Assembly: GCF_013359685.1 (NCBI RefSeq)
Contig: NZ_JABFMV010000010.1
Location: 101,024 to 165,023 of the forward strand
DNA from: Leifsonia sp. C5G2
GTDB lineage: Bacteria > Actinomycetota > Actinomycetes > Actinomycetales > Microbacteriaceae
Direction of reading: 5' to 3'
Length of the DNA: 64,000 bases
Every line of letters begins with the position of its first letter. The stretch's first letter is position 1. The notes under the pieces were generated by a model. It was not told where the DNA came from. It was given only the letters and a program-made list of their open reading frames with translations, and did not search any database. The position numbers and the translations under genes are program-made. Below, in pieces: positions 9,534-17,514 of this stretch.

Positions 9534-9559
9534 CCCTGTTCGGCGACCGAAAGACAGGG
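9534..9559. promoter_or_regulatory. Bulged hairpin in the divergent intergenic region
   Basis: CCCTG and TTCGG on one side pair with CCGAA and CAGGG on the other, with a 3-base bulge and a 3-base loop. It lies about 50 bases upstream of the leader ORF in a 284-base divergent spacer. A weak -10 candidate TAGTCT (minus strand, 9519-9524) lies between it and the leader ORF. The function is unknown: operator or mRNA structure. Confidence 0.3.
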
Positions 9560-9769
9560 TTGCGGCGCGGCATCGCGATGAAGAACTGCTTCTGCCCATA
9601 TAGACGCGGCGCGGTCGCGTCCATGACGCCGACGCCGGCCTGTACCGGGACCAGGAGCGGATCCGGACAGTGGATGTCTCATCGAGCCGCGCATCCACTA
9701 CGCTCGGGCGCAGTCCTCCGGCGACTGACCGAGGCGAGGTGCGCCCGTTCTGGCGCAATAAGGAGTGCG

Positions 9770-10459
9770 ATGTCCGACCCCGACCAGAGCGCAGGCGCGT
9801 CGAATGGACCCCCTCCGCCTCAGCCGATCGTGACGTCCGCGGACGTCGGGCCCGCCGGCAGCGCGGGAGAACCGTCCCTGGCGCCTCGGGCCGCGTCCGG
9901 GTTCGTCCCTCCATCGCCGCACTCCGCCCCCGCGTACCCTCCCGCCCCCGGGCAGAGCGCTTCGCACGGGTACGCCCCTGCACCCGACTACGTCCCCGCC
10001 CCCACATACCCGCCGGGTCCCGGATTGTCCGCGGCACCGGACTACCCCGGGGCCGTCGGCTGGACGGCGCAGCCCCCGGCGCCGCGCTCGCGCGCCCTCG
10101 GGCTCACGTCGATGCTCATCGCGATCCCGCTGTTCGTGCTCTCGGTGATCGCGTCGGCCGTCGTCGGCGTCTCGATCGGTCCGTTCGCGACGCGGACCGG
10201 CGCCGGGTTCTCCTACAACTCCAGCGACCTGCCTGCGGGTCAGGCGGCGAGTCTGGCGCCGGTCGGCATCCTCATGGTGGCCCAGATCCTCGTCGGGACC
10301 GCGCTCGGCATCCTGGCGCTCGTGCTGGGGATCGTCGCGGTCGCGACCAAGCGCGGCCGACCGCTCGGCATCGTCGGGATCATCGTCTCGGTCGCGGCGC
10401 CGATCGTCTCGTTCGCCGTCTACCTGGCGTGCGTGGTCTCCACGCTGCCGCCCGCCTGA
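9770..10459 (+). CDS. Pro-rich DUF4190-like membrane protein, 229 aa
   Basis: The first 105 residues are a disordered Pro/Ala/Tyr-rich tail containing several PAPxY-like motifs. Three hydrophobic segments follow (about 110-137, 162-193, 198-222) in the arrangement common to small actinobacterial DUF4190-type membrane proteins. The start is fixed by AAGGAG just upstream of the ATG at 9770. It is divergent from the surface-protein operon and convergent with pth. No catalytic motif is seen; function unknown. Confidence 0.75.
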   Translation: MSDPDQSAGASNGPPPPQPIVTSADVGPAGSAGEPSLAPRAASGFVPPSPHSAPAYPPAPGQSASHGYAPAPDYVPAPTYPPGPGLSAAPDYPGAVGWTAQPPAPRSRALGLTSMLIAIPLFVLSVIASAVVGVSIGPFATRTGAGFSYNSSDLPAGQAASLAPVGILMVAQILVGTALGILALVLGIVAVATKRGRPLGIVGIIVSVAAPIVSFAVYLACVVSTLPPA

Positions 10460-10461
10460 CC

Positions 10462-10496
10462 CGCTGACTCGTCACCAATCGCGCGGCGCGTCAGCG
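10462..10496. terminator. Inverted repeat between convergent genes
   Basis: CGCTGAC and GTCAGCG arms flank a 21-base spacer between the DUF4190-like gene and pth, overlapping the pth stop codon. The position suits a bidirectional terminator; the structure is only moderate and has no T-run. Confidence 0.3.
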
Positions 10497-11087
10497 AGCG
10501 TGGAAGCGGTTCTGCGCGGCGGTGAGGCCGGCCGACGTGATCTCCTCGACGGCGTCGGCGGCGTCGGAGACCAGGATCGGGAGGTTCTTGCGCTCGGCGG
10601 CGGAGAACGCCTTGAGCACGTGGTCGGCTGCGGCGGACGAGCCGGGCGGGCGGCCGACTCCGACCCGGACGCGGGTGAAGTCGCCGCTGCCCGTCGCCGC
10701 GATCACGTCGCGGACGCCGTTGTGCCCCCCGTGCCCTCCGCCGTGCTTCAGGCGGATGGTGTCGAAGGGGATGTCGAGCTCGTCGTGCACCACGATCAGG
10801 CGCGAAGGATCGAGCGAGTAGAAGCGCAGCAGCTGCGACACCGGCCCGCCGGACACGTTCATGTACGTGTTGGGCTTGGCCAGGACGAGCCGCGGGCCGC
10901 CGGGGGTCAGGCGACCCTCGGCGACCGTCGCGTTCGTCTTGTGGGTCTTGAAGGTGAGACCGCCGCGCGAGGCGAGCTCGTCGAGCACCATCTGGCCCAC
11001 GTTGTGACGGGTGGCCGCGTAGCCGGGCCCGGGGTTTCCGAGCCCGACCACGAGCCAGGGCCTGTCCTGCTGGAGAGGAGCGGCCAT
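10491..11087 (-). CDS. pth: Peptidyl-tRNA hydrolase
   Basis: 198-residue Pth, which releases peptides from peptidyl-tRNA that drops off ribosomes and so recycles tRNA. Visible family motifs are VVGLGNPGPGYAATRHNVG with the catalytic His28, KPNTYMN, VVHDELDIPF and the glycine/histidine-rich GGGHGGHNG. The start is the ATG at 11087, 8 bases after the rplY stop, so the two genes form an operon; GGAG of the last rplY codon can serve as its ribosome binding site. Confidence 0.96.
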   Translation of the reverse strand: MAAPLQQDRPWLVVGLGNPGPGYAATRHNVGQMVLDELASRGGLTFKTHKTNATVAEGRLTPGGPRLVLAKPNTYMNVSGGPVSQLLRFYSLDPSRLIVVHDELDIPFDTIRLKHGGGHGGHNGVRDVIAATGSGDFTRVRVGVGRPPGSSAAADHVLKAFSAAERKNLPILVSDAADAVEEITSAGLTAAQNRFHAR

Positions 11088-11095
11088 CGGGGGAG

Positions 11096-11719
11096 TTACT
11101 CCGCGGCGCTCTCGGCGGCCTCGGCCTCGGCGGCCTCTTCGGCAGCCTCGGTCTCCTCGTCCTCGGCGCGCGCGGCGGCCGGGACGACGATGTTGAGGAT
11201 GAGGAGGTCCTCGTCCTCGGCGAGGGTGGCGCCGGCCGGAAGGGCGAAGTCCTTCGCGTGGTACTGGGTGCCCTCCTCGGCGTCCGTCACGTCGATGACG
11301 ATGCGCTCCGGGATGTGGGTGGCCTCGACGTCGAGCTTCAGCGTCGGGATGTCGAGCACGGCGATGGTGCCGGAGAACGGCTCGCCCTCGACGTGGACCG
11401 GGACCTCGACGGTGACCTTCTCGCCACGCTTGATGACGACCAGGTCGAGGTGCTCGATGATCTGCGACACCGGGTCCTTCTGCACGTCCTTCACCAGCGT
11501 GAGCTGCGAGGCGCCCTCGATGTCGAGGTCCAGAACCGCGTTGGCCTTGCGCAGCAGCAGCGAGACCTGGTGGCCCGGGAGGGTCACGTGGACCGGGTCG
11601 GTGCCGTGGCCGTAGATGACGGCCGGGATCTTGCCGACGGCGCGGATCTTGCGGGCCGCGCCCTTGCCGAAGCTGTCGCGCTTCTCGGCGCTGACCTTGT
11701 TGGACTCTTCCGTAGCCAT
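11096..11719 (-). CDS. rplY: 50S ribosomal protein L25 (CTC/TL5 form)
   Basis: 207-residue long-form L25. The N-terminal 5S-rRNA-binding domain covers about 1-95 (GKGAARKIRAVGKIPAVIYG), followed by the TL5-type beta domain, and ends in an acidic Ala/Glu tail (about 180-207) typical of actinobacterial L25. GGAGAC precedes the ATG at 11719. The nearest minus-strand -10 candidate is TAGACT (11887-11892), which would give a leader of about 165 bases that contains a GC-rich stem (GCCGG/CCGGC) just before the ribosome binding site. That leader could be a site of control, but I see no known motif. Confidence 0.96.
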   Translation of the reverse strand: MATEESNKVSAEKRDSFGKGAARKIRAVGKIPAVIYGHGTDPVHVTLPGHQVSLLLRKANAVLDLDIEGASQLTLVKDVQKDPVSQIIEHLDLVVIKRGEKVTVEVPVHVEGEPFSGTIAVLDIPTLKLDVEATHIPERIVIDVTDAEEGTQYHAKDFALPAGATLAEDEDLLILNIVVPAAARAEDEETEAAEEAAEAEAAESAAE

Positions 11720-11880
11720 GGTGTCTCCTCGCCGGCGCGAGGCCGGCTGTCGGGCGAGCCGCGAGGCCCGCAGTGTTGGTGTTGTTCGACTCGAACGCAT
11801 CGAAGTGCGCGAGGAAAGACTGCGTAGCCTGCTCCACCGCGTCGATCACGGATGCTGTGGAGCATCCCTCGCCGAAGTTC

Positions 11881-11922
11881 TTGCCGAGTCTACCCGATCC
11901 GGATACACTAAGCGCGCTTAGT
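11881..11922 (+). promoter_or_regulatory. Promoter and 16-bp palindromic operator of the SRPBCC-marR operon
   Basis: TTGCCG (11881-11886), a 17-base spacer and TACACT (11904-11909) make a standard promoter. The perfect palindrome ACTAAGCGCGCTTAGT (11907-11922) overlaps the end of the -10 and the transcription start, the usual position of a MarR repressor site. The MarR gene is second in the operon, so autoregulation is likely. Confidence 0.62.
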
Positions 11923-11944
11923 AAATCTGCCGAGAGGATCAGCC

Positions 11945-12385
11945 ATGTGGACCACCGAGCACACCGCCACCACCACCGCCCCCGCCGCCGCCGTCTGGTC
12001 GGCGCTCCGGGATCTGCACAGCGGCATCCCGCTCGGGCCCTCGAGCGACGCGTTCGAGCTGCACGGACCGTTCGCGGTCGGCACCGAGGTCACCGTGACG
12101 CCGCAGGGTCAGGAGGCCATGACGTCCACCATCGTCGAGCTGGAGCCCGAGCACGTGTGCGCCGACCGCACGGTCTTCGGCGAGCTGGCCCTGACGTTCC
12201 GCCACACCCTCACGGCGACGCCCGACGGCGGCACGAGCGTCACTCACACGCTCGAGATCGAGGGAGCGGGAGCGGAGGCGGCCGGCCCGGAGCTCGGCCC
12301 GCAGATCGCCGGCGACTTCCCCGTCGCCATGGCCGAGCTGCTGCGGGCGGCGGAAGAGCGGGCGGCGGCGACGGCGCGTGCCTGA
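11945..12385 (+). CDS. SRPBCC-family (START-like) ligand-binding protein, 146 aa
   Basis: Starts MWTTEHTATTTAPAAAVW, the classic first strand and helix of SRPBCC proteins such as polyketide cyclase/AHSA1-like members, with alternating beta strands through the middle and a long C-terminal helix (about 118-146). These proteins bind hydrophobic ligands in a central cavity; some are enzymes. GAGAGG lies upstream of the ATG. It overlaps the downstream marR gene by 8 bases, a pairing common in actinobacteria where the SRPBCC protein is made when the regulator is relieved. Ligand unknown. Confidence 0.85.
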   Translation: MWTTEHTATTTAPAAAVWSALRDLHSGIPLGPSSDAFELHGPFAVGTEVTVTPQGQEAMTSTIVELEPEHVCADRTVFGELALTFRHTLTATPDGGTSVTHTLEIEGAGAEAAGPELGPQIAGDFPVAMAELLRAAEERAAATARA

Positions 12386-12842
12386 GGCCGGCCTCGGCAG
12401 CCGGTTCCCGGCCGCATCGCAGAGCCCCGGCCTGCTGCTCTGGCGCGTGACCAACCGCTGGCAGGCGGCGATGCGCGCCGCTCTCGCGCCGCACGAGCTC
12501 ACGCACGTGCAGTACGTGCTGCTCGCCTCCCTCACCTGGCTGGGCGACAAGGAGCCGGAGCGCCTCGTCACGCAGGTCGACCTCGCCGCGTTCGCCGCGA
12601 CCGATCCCATGATGACCTCGCAGGTACTCCGGACACTGGAGCGCGCCGGGCTGGTCGAGCGGCTGCCGCATCCCACCGACGGCCGGGCCCGGGTGCTGCG
12701 CGCCACCCCGGACGGCGCAGCAGCGGCCCGGCGCGCCACCGCGGACGTCGAGGCGGCCGACGCGGCGTTCTTCGACGGGGTGGATGCCGCCGCCTTCGCC
12801 GCGCAGCTGGCGACGCTCGCCGCCGGGCGCGACGTTGACTAA
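12378..12842 (+). CDS. MarR-family transcriptional regulator, 154 aa
   Basis: Winged-helix MarR protein. The recognition region TDPMMTSQVLRTLERAGLVER (about 75-95) and wing HPTDGRARVLRATPDG are clear. It starts with GTG inside the 3' end of the SRPBCC gene, so translation is coupled. The 16-bp palindrome over the operon promoter is the likely binding site. Its stop shares 4 bases with the stop of the convergent gntK (CTAA). Confidence 0.9.
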   Translation: MPEAGLGSRFPAASQSPGLLLWRVTNRWQAAMRAALAPHELTHVQYVLLASLTWLGDKEPERLVTQVDLAAFAATDPMMTSQVLRTLERAGLVERLPHPTDGRARVLRATPDGAAAARRATADVEAADAAFFDGVDAAAFAAQLATLAAGRDVD

Positions 12843-13342
12843 GCGGTCGCCCGGACCGCCGCCGCGATCGCGTCCGCGAGCTCGGCCGGCGGACGGGAGA
12901 CGTCGAGGCGCAGGCCGTGCTCCTCCGGCCGCAGCGGCTCCAGCGTCGCCAGCTGCGAGTCGAGCAGCGACACCGGCATGAAGTGCCCCGGGCGCGCGGC
13001 CATCCGGTCGGCGAGCAGGGCACGGCCGCCGTCGAGCTCGGCGAACAGCGCATCCGGGGCCTCAGACCGGATCAGGTCGCGGTAGGAGCGCTTCAGCGCC
13101 GAGCACGCGACCACCGCGCCCTCGGGCGAGGTCTCGGCGAGCGCGCGGCCGACCGCGCGCAGCCACGGGATGCGGTCGTCGTCGGTCAGCGGGACGCCGG
13201 AGGCCATCTTGGCCACATTCGCGGCCGGATGGAGTGCGTCGCCGTCGACGAACGGAACGCCGAGAAGCTCCGCGACCTGCTCGCCGACCGTGCTCTTTCC
13301 GGAGCCGGACACCCCCATCACCACCACCTGCGGTCGCCGCAC
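12839..13342 (-). CDS. gntK: Gluconokinase, GntK family
   Basis: 167-residue small P-loop gluconokinase, the usual length for this family. It phosphorylates gluconate to 6-phosphogluconate. Walker A is GVSGSGKS near residues 10-17; further family motifs are FVDGDALHPAANVAKMASG and PLTDDDRIPWL, ACSALKRSYRD and RPGHFMP. The start is a GTG with GGAGGAGA upstream. The gene for the next enzyme, gnd, lies divergently 190 bases away, so the two make a gluconate-to-pentose-phosphate pair. Confidence 0.93.
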   Translation of the reverse strand: MRRPQVVVMGVSGSGKSTVGEQVAELLGVPFVDGDALHPAANVAKMASGVPLTDDDRIPWLRAVGRALAETSPEGAVVACSALKRSYRDLIRSEAPDALFAELDGGRALLADRMAARPGHFMPVSLLDSQLATLEPLRPEEHGLRLDVSRPPAELADAIAAAVRATA

Positions 13343-13531
13343 ACCGTCTCCTCCACTCGGGCCGTCAGGACAGTATCCCCCGATCGCGGCCGCGCGACTC
13401 GACGCCCGCCCGGCCGCGCTACGCTGGGAGGACTGCTCGATTCTTGCCACCAGCTAAGAGAGCTGACCCCGGACCACACCCGTCGCGGCGGACGGCCTCC
13501 CGGCTGCCGCGGCACCACGAAGGAGCATCAC

Positions 13532-14989
13532 GTGTCACAGGAAGCAACCGCCAACATCGGAGTCGTCGGGCTCGCGGTGATGGGGTCGAACCTCGCCCGC
13601 AACCTCGCCTCGCGCGAGGGAAACACGGTGGCGGTGTACAACCGCACCTTCGCGCGCACGGAAGACCTGATGGAGTCGCACCCGGAGGCCGGCTTCGTCG
13701 GCTCCGAGGAGATCGACGACTTCGTCGCCTCGCTGTCGAAGCCGCGCACGGCGATCATCATGGTGCAGGCCGGCAAGGGTACGGACGCGGTGATCGACCA
13801 GCTGGTCGAGCGGTTCGAGCCGGGCGACATCATCGTCGACGGCGGAAACGCGAACTTCCACGACACGATCGAGCGCGAGAAGCGGATCGCGCCGACCGGC
13901 ATCCACTTCGTCGGCGCCGGCATCTCGGGCGGCGAGGAGGGCGCGCTGAACGGCCCGTCGATCATGCCGGGCGGCTCGGCCGAGTCGTACGAGACGCTGG
14001 GCCCGATCCTGGAGTCGATCGCCGCGGTCGCCGAGGGCGAGCCGTGCGTGACCCACGTCGGCACCGATGGCGCCGGCCACTTCGTGAAGATGATCCACAA
14101 CGGCATCGAGTACGCCGACATGCAGCTCATCGCCGAGGCGTACGACCTGCTGCGCACGGTCGGAGGCCTCTCGCCTGCCGAGATCGCGGACGTGTTCGCC
14201 GAGTGGAACAACGGTTACCTGGAGTCGTACCTGATCGAGATCACCGCCGAGGTGCTCCGCCAGGTGGATGCGGAGACCGGCAAGCCGTTCATCGACATCG
14301 TGCTCGACCAGGCCGGGTCGAAGGGCACCGGCGTCTGGACCGTGCAGAACGCGCTCGACCTGGGCGTGCCGGTCGGCGGCATCGCGGAGGCCGTGTTCGC
14401 CCGGGCAGTGTCGTCCAAGCCGAACCAGCGCGCGGCCGTGCAGGCGACGGTCCAGTCCCGGCCCGAGGTGCAGAAGGCGGCGGACGTGCAGGCGTTCGCC
14501 GACGACGTGTCCAAGGCGCTCTACGCCTCGAAGGTCGTCGCATACGCGCAGGGCTTCGACGCGATCATCGCGGGCGCCGAGAAGTACGGCTGGGACATCC
14601 ACAAGGACCGCATCGCCAAGATCTGGCGCGGCGGCTGCATCATCCGCGCCCAGTTCCTCAACCGGATCGCCGACGCGTACGACGAGAACCCCGACATCGC
14701 GACGCTGCTCGAGGCGCCGTACTTCGCCGACGCCGTGCGCGAGGGAGAGGACGCCTGGCGCCGGATCGTGTCGACCGCGGCGCTCTCCGGGGTCCCCGTG
14801 CCCGGCTTCGGCGCGGCACTGTCGTACTACGACTCGCTCGCGTCGAAGCGCCTGCCCGCCGCACTCGTGCAGGGCCAGCGCGACTTCTTCGGCGCTCACA
14901 CCTACAAGCGCGTCGACAAGGAGGGCACCTTCCACACCCTGTGGTCCGGCGACCGCACCGAGATCGAGACCGAGGGCTCCTCGCACTGA
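13532..14989 (+). CDS. gnd: 6-phosphogluconate dehydrogenase, NADP-dependent type
   Basis: 485 residues. It oxidatively decarboxylates 6-phosphogluconate to ribulose 5-phosphate. The N-terminal Rossmann motif is GVVGLAVMGSNLA with VYNRT after beta-2, a pattern of NADP preference. The catalytic segment GHFVKMIHNGIEY puts Lys186, Asn190 and Glu193 in place, and DQAGSKGTGVWTVQNAL lies in the all-helical domain. The start is GTG with AAGGAG 7 bases upstream. It pairs functionally with the divergent gntK. A family A palindrome follows the stop. Confidence 0.96.
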   Translation: MSQEATANIGVVGLAVMGSNLARNLASREGNTVAVYNRTFARTEDLMESHPEAGFVGSEEIDDFVASLSKPRTAIIMVQAGKGTDAVIDQLVERFEPGDIIVDGGNANFHDTIEREKRIAPTGIHFVGAGISGGEEGALNGPSIMPGGSAESYETLGPILESIAAVAEGEPCVTHVGTDGAGHFVKMIHNGIEYADMQLIAEAYDLLRTVGGLSPAEIADVFAEWNNGYLESYLIEITAEVLRQVDAETGKPFIDIVLDQAGSKGTGVWTVQNALDLGVPVGGIAEAVFARAVSSKPNQRAAVQATVQSRPEVQKAADVQAFADDVSKALYASKVVAYAQGFDAIIAGAEKYGWDIHKDRIAKIWRGGCIIRAQFLNRIADAYDENPDIATLLEAPYFADAVREGEDAWRRIVSTAALSGVPVPGFGAALSYYDSLASKRLPAALVQGQRDFFGAHTYKRVDKEGTFHTLWSGDRTEIETEGSSH

Positions 14990-15017
14990 CCCTCCCTCCA
15001 CCGTCGAGCTTCACCCA

Positions 15018-15083
15018 CCGTCGAGTCCACGAAGAGTGCACGCCGATCACCCGATCGGCGTGCACTTCTTGTGTACTCGACGG
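15018..15083. repeat. Family A 66-bp intergenic palindrome, copy 1
   Basis: Two 31-base arms, 27 of 31 positions complementary, around a 4-base centre. The arms begin CCGTCGAGTCCACGAAGAG and end in the complementary CTCGACGG. It lies 28 bases after the gnd stop and 23 before the next start. A second element of identical length and shared arm ends lies at 47348-47413. It could terminate gnd transcription, but see copy 2. An extra ACCGTCGAG lies just upstream. Confidence 0.75.
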
Positions 15084-15106
15084 CTGGGGAGAGAGAGGAT
15101 GGAGGG

Positions 15107-15457
15107 GTGAGCTACGAGGACCACCCGGAGCTGGCAGGGTACGAACCGCAGGACGAGCGGCCCCTGCGCGGGCGAACGATGACCGTCGCCAGCCGCGTCT
15201 TCGTGTTCGTCGCGCTCACCGCGCTCGTGCTCCCCGGCGTCCTGCTGACGGTCAGCATCCAGACGCAGACGGCCGACTACACCTGCGGCGTCTACAGCCG
15301 CCACTACGAGCCGGACTCGACGGGAGCCTCGGCCCGCTTCGAGTTGTTCGGTCCACTCGGCCCGGGGTGGCAGTGCTACGCGCTCAACACCGAGGGCGAC
15401 GCGACCTGGGTCGCTCCGCTGGGACTCATCCCGTCGGCGCCGCACCAGCTGCCGTGA
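15107..15457 (+). CDS. Small single-pass membrane protein, 116 aa
   Basis: A short cytoplasmic N-terminus with acidic and proline residues, one transmembrane helix (about 28-50), and a 65-residue external part with two cysteines (60 and 90) that could form a disulfide. The GTG start has GGAGG immediately upstream; no other in-frame start suits as well. I do not recognise the family; it looks like a conserved Microbacteriaceae hypothetical. Confidence 0.65.
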   Translation: MSYEDHPELAGYEPQDERPLRGRTMTVASRVFVFVALTALVLPGVLLTVSIQTQTADYTCGVYSRHYEPDSTGASARFELFGPLGPGWQCYALNTEGDATWVAPLGLIPSAPHQLP

Positions 15458-15472
15458 CGCCCGTGGCGCCCG

Positions 15473-16120
15473 TCACGCGGCCGCGATGAGGGTCCGCACC
15501 GCCGCCAGCAGCCAGGTCGCGTAGCGCTGGTCGCTCCAGCTGCTCTCGCCGACGAGCTGCTGGTGGCCCTCCGGAGACATGACGAACGAGAGCGCGTCGG
15601 CGAGCTCGCGACGGCCGGCCTCGTCGAGCCGCGCGATCGCCGGGAGGCCGCGCTCCCCCAGTAGCGCGACCATCGCCCCATAGTCGGCGTGGCGGCGGCC
15701 GAGCAGTGCGGCGAGCACCGCGCCCACCTCCGAATCGTCGCGCGCGGCCGCCGTGAAGGTCGCCCACAACCCGGACGTGCGCGCATTCGCCGCCGCGATG
15801 AACGGCACCAGCTCGGCGAGCATGCGATCCGGGTCGTCGATAGCCGCGATCGCCGCGATCTCGGGACGCTCGGTGAGCGATGACTCGCCCGCCTCCCCAC
15901 CGAAGGTCAGCTCGAAGGCGGCAAGCAGTAGCGCCCGTTTCGGACCGTGCACCTTGACGCTCTCGACCGACACCCCGGCGGATGAGGCGATGTCGGCCAG
16001 CGAGGCGCTCGCGTAGCCGCGGGCGGAGAACACCGCCGCGGCGGCCTCCAGGATGCGTCGGCGCGTCTGCTGCGCGTGCTCCTGTCGCAGCGTCGAACGG
16101 TAAGGACGGGTGCCGGCCAC
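15473..16120 (-). CDS. TetR-family transcriptional regulator, 215 aa
   Basis: The N-terminal helix-turn-helix is typical: RRRILEAAAAVFSARGYA followed by LADIASSAGVSVESVKVH (about 20-58). The rest is the helical ligand-binding domain. The start is a GTG at 16120. It is divergent from the glycosyltransferase gene with only 71 bases between starts, so it most likely represses that gene and itself from the inverted repeats in the gap. Ligand unknown. Confidence 0.9.
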   Translation of the reverse strand: MAGTRPYRSTLRQEHAQQTRRRILEAAAAVFSARGYASASLADIASSAGVSVESVKVHGPKRALLLAAFELTFGGEAGESSLTERPEIAAIAAIDDPDRMLAELVPFIAAANARTSGLWATFTAAARDDSEVGAVLAALLGRRHADYGAMVALLGERGLPAIARLDEAGRRELADALSFVMSPEGHQQLVGESSWSDQRYATWLLAAVRTLIAAA

Positions 16121-16125
16121 TATTG

Positions 16126-16165
16126 ACTACCTTCCATGTGTAGTGAATACTGTTGACGTTTATTC
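16126..16165. promoter_or_regulatory. Two inverted repeats in the TetR/glycosyltransferase divergent spacer
   Basis: ACTAC (16126-16130) pairs with GTAGT (16140-16144) across 9 bases, and GAATA (16145-16149) pairs with TATTC (16161-16165) across 11 bases. Spans of 19 and 21 bp suit TetR dimers. The spacer is visibly more AT-rich than its surroundings. Confidence 0.45.
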
Positions 16166-16191
16166 GACTCTACCCGAAAGAGGTCCACCGC

Positions 16192-17514
16192 ATGTCCCGC
16201 CGTCCCCTCGACATCCTCCTGTGCAGCACACCGGTGCACGGGCACGTCACTCCCCTGCTCGCCGTCAGCCGGGCGCTCGTGGAGCGCGGCCACCGCGTCC
16301 ACTTCCTCACCGGCGAGCGCTACCTCGACCGCGCGGCCGCCACCGGCGCCCACGTGCTGCGGCTGCCCGTCGAGGCCGACTACGACGACACCGACATGGA
16401 TGCCGCCTTCCCCGGCCGGGTCGGGCTGACAGGCCCCGCCGGAATCCGCTTCGACATGACCGAGATCTTCCTGCGGCCGGCACGCGCCCAGCTGGTCGCG
16501 GTGGACGCTGTGGTCCGGGAGCTCGGCATCGACGCCGTGCTGGCCGAGAGCCTGTTCCTCGGCGCTGCGCTGCTCGCCGGCCGTCCGCGGTCCGAGCGCC
16601 CGGCGCTGCTCAACCTCGGGATCGTGCCGCTCGGCCTCAAGAGCAGGGATACGGCCCCGTTCGGCCTCGGCGTCCCGCCCCGGCCCGGGAGGCTCGGCCG
16701 GCTCCGCAACGCGGCCCTCACCGCGGTCGCGGAGAAGGTCGTCTTCGCGCCGGTGCAGCGCGCCGCCGTCCGGGTCGGCCTCGAAGCGGGCACGGGCCTG
16801 CCCGGCTTCGTGCTGGACTGGCCGTCGCACGCCGACGGCGTCATCCAGTTCACCGTGCCGGAGTTCGAGTACCCACGGACCGACCTGCGCGTGCCGGTGC
16901 ACTTCGTCGGCCCGGTCTCCCGCACGCAGGCGTCGGAGACCGCACTTCCCGCCTGGTGGTCCGACCTCGACGACGCCCGGCCGGTCGTGCACGTCACGCA
17001 GGGCACGGTCGCGAACCGCGACTTCGGGGACCTCGTGCTGCCGACCATCCGCGCCCTCGCCGGCGCCGACGTCTGGGTGGTGGCGAGCACCGGCGGCCGT
17101 CCGGTCTCCGAGCTCGGGGCCGACCTCCCGGCCAACGCGCGCGTCGCGCCGTACCTGCCGTACGACCGCCTGCTCCCCCGCACGGCGGTGTACGTCACGA
17201 ACGGCGGCTACGGCGGCATCCACTACGCCATGGAGCACGGCGTCCCGGTGGTCGTCGCGGGCACGACCGAGGACAAGACCGAGGTGTCGGCCCGCGTCGC
17301 CTGGTCGGGCGTCGGAGTGAAGCTGGCGACCAACCGGCCGGATGCCGCGGCCGTCGGGACCGCCGTGCGGACCGTGCTCGACGACCCCGCGTACGCGGAG
17401 CGCAGCGCGCGCATCGGCCGCGCCATCCGCTCCTCCTCGGGGCTCGACGGCGTCGAGCGCGCGGTGCAGGAGACCGTCGGTGCGGTCGCGGCTACGGCCG
17501 CTGGGCCCGTATGA
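16192..17514 (+). CDS. GT1-family glycosyltransferase (macrolide/UGT-like), 440 aa
   Basis: GT-B-fold enzyme of the UDP-glycosyltransferase/MGT type. The N-terminal CSTPVHGHVTPLLAVSRAL is the acceptor-domain signature with its catalytic-type His. The C-terminal donor loop is YVTNGGYGGIHYAMEHGVPV, close to the MGT motif in which Gly/His/Glu contact the nucleotide sugar. Such enzymes glycosylate small hydrophobic compounds, often for detoxification or natural-product tailoring. Control by the divergent TetR is likely. Its last 23 bases overlap the convergent end of the lipase operon. Confidence 0.88.
   Translation: MSRRPLDILLCSTPVHGHVTPLLAVSRALVERGHRVHFLTGERYLDRAAATGAHVLRLPVEADYDDTDMDAAFPGRVGLTGPAGIRFDMTEIFLRPARAQLVAVDAVVRELGIDAVLAESLFLGAALLAGRPRSERPALLNLGIVPLGLKSRDTAPFGLGVPPRPGRLGRLRNAALTAVAEKVVFAPVQRAAVRVGLEAGTGLPGFVLDWPSHADGVIQFTVPEFEYPRTDLRVPVHFVGPVSRTQASETALPAWWSDLDDARPVVHVTQGTVANRDFGDLVLPTIRALAGADVWVVASTGGRPVSELGADLPANARVAPYLPYDRLLPRTAVYVTNGGYGGIHYAMEHGVPVVVAGTTEDKTEVSARVAWSGVGVKLATNRPDAAAVGTAVRTVLDDPAYAERSARIGRAIRSSSGLDGVERAVQETVGAVAATAAGPV

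Noticed and set aside
12829..12848. Second copy of the MarR half-site (ACTAAGCG) at the end of marR
   Set aside because: It is half a palindrome formed by the stop codon and the convergent gntK stop; no promoter is there.
16153..16174. TTGACG plus TCTACC as a sigma-70 promoter for the glycosyltransferase
   Set aside because: The spacer is 10 bases, far too short; only the inverted repeats are reported there.
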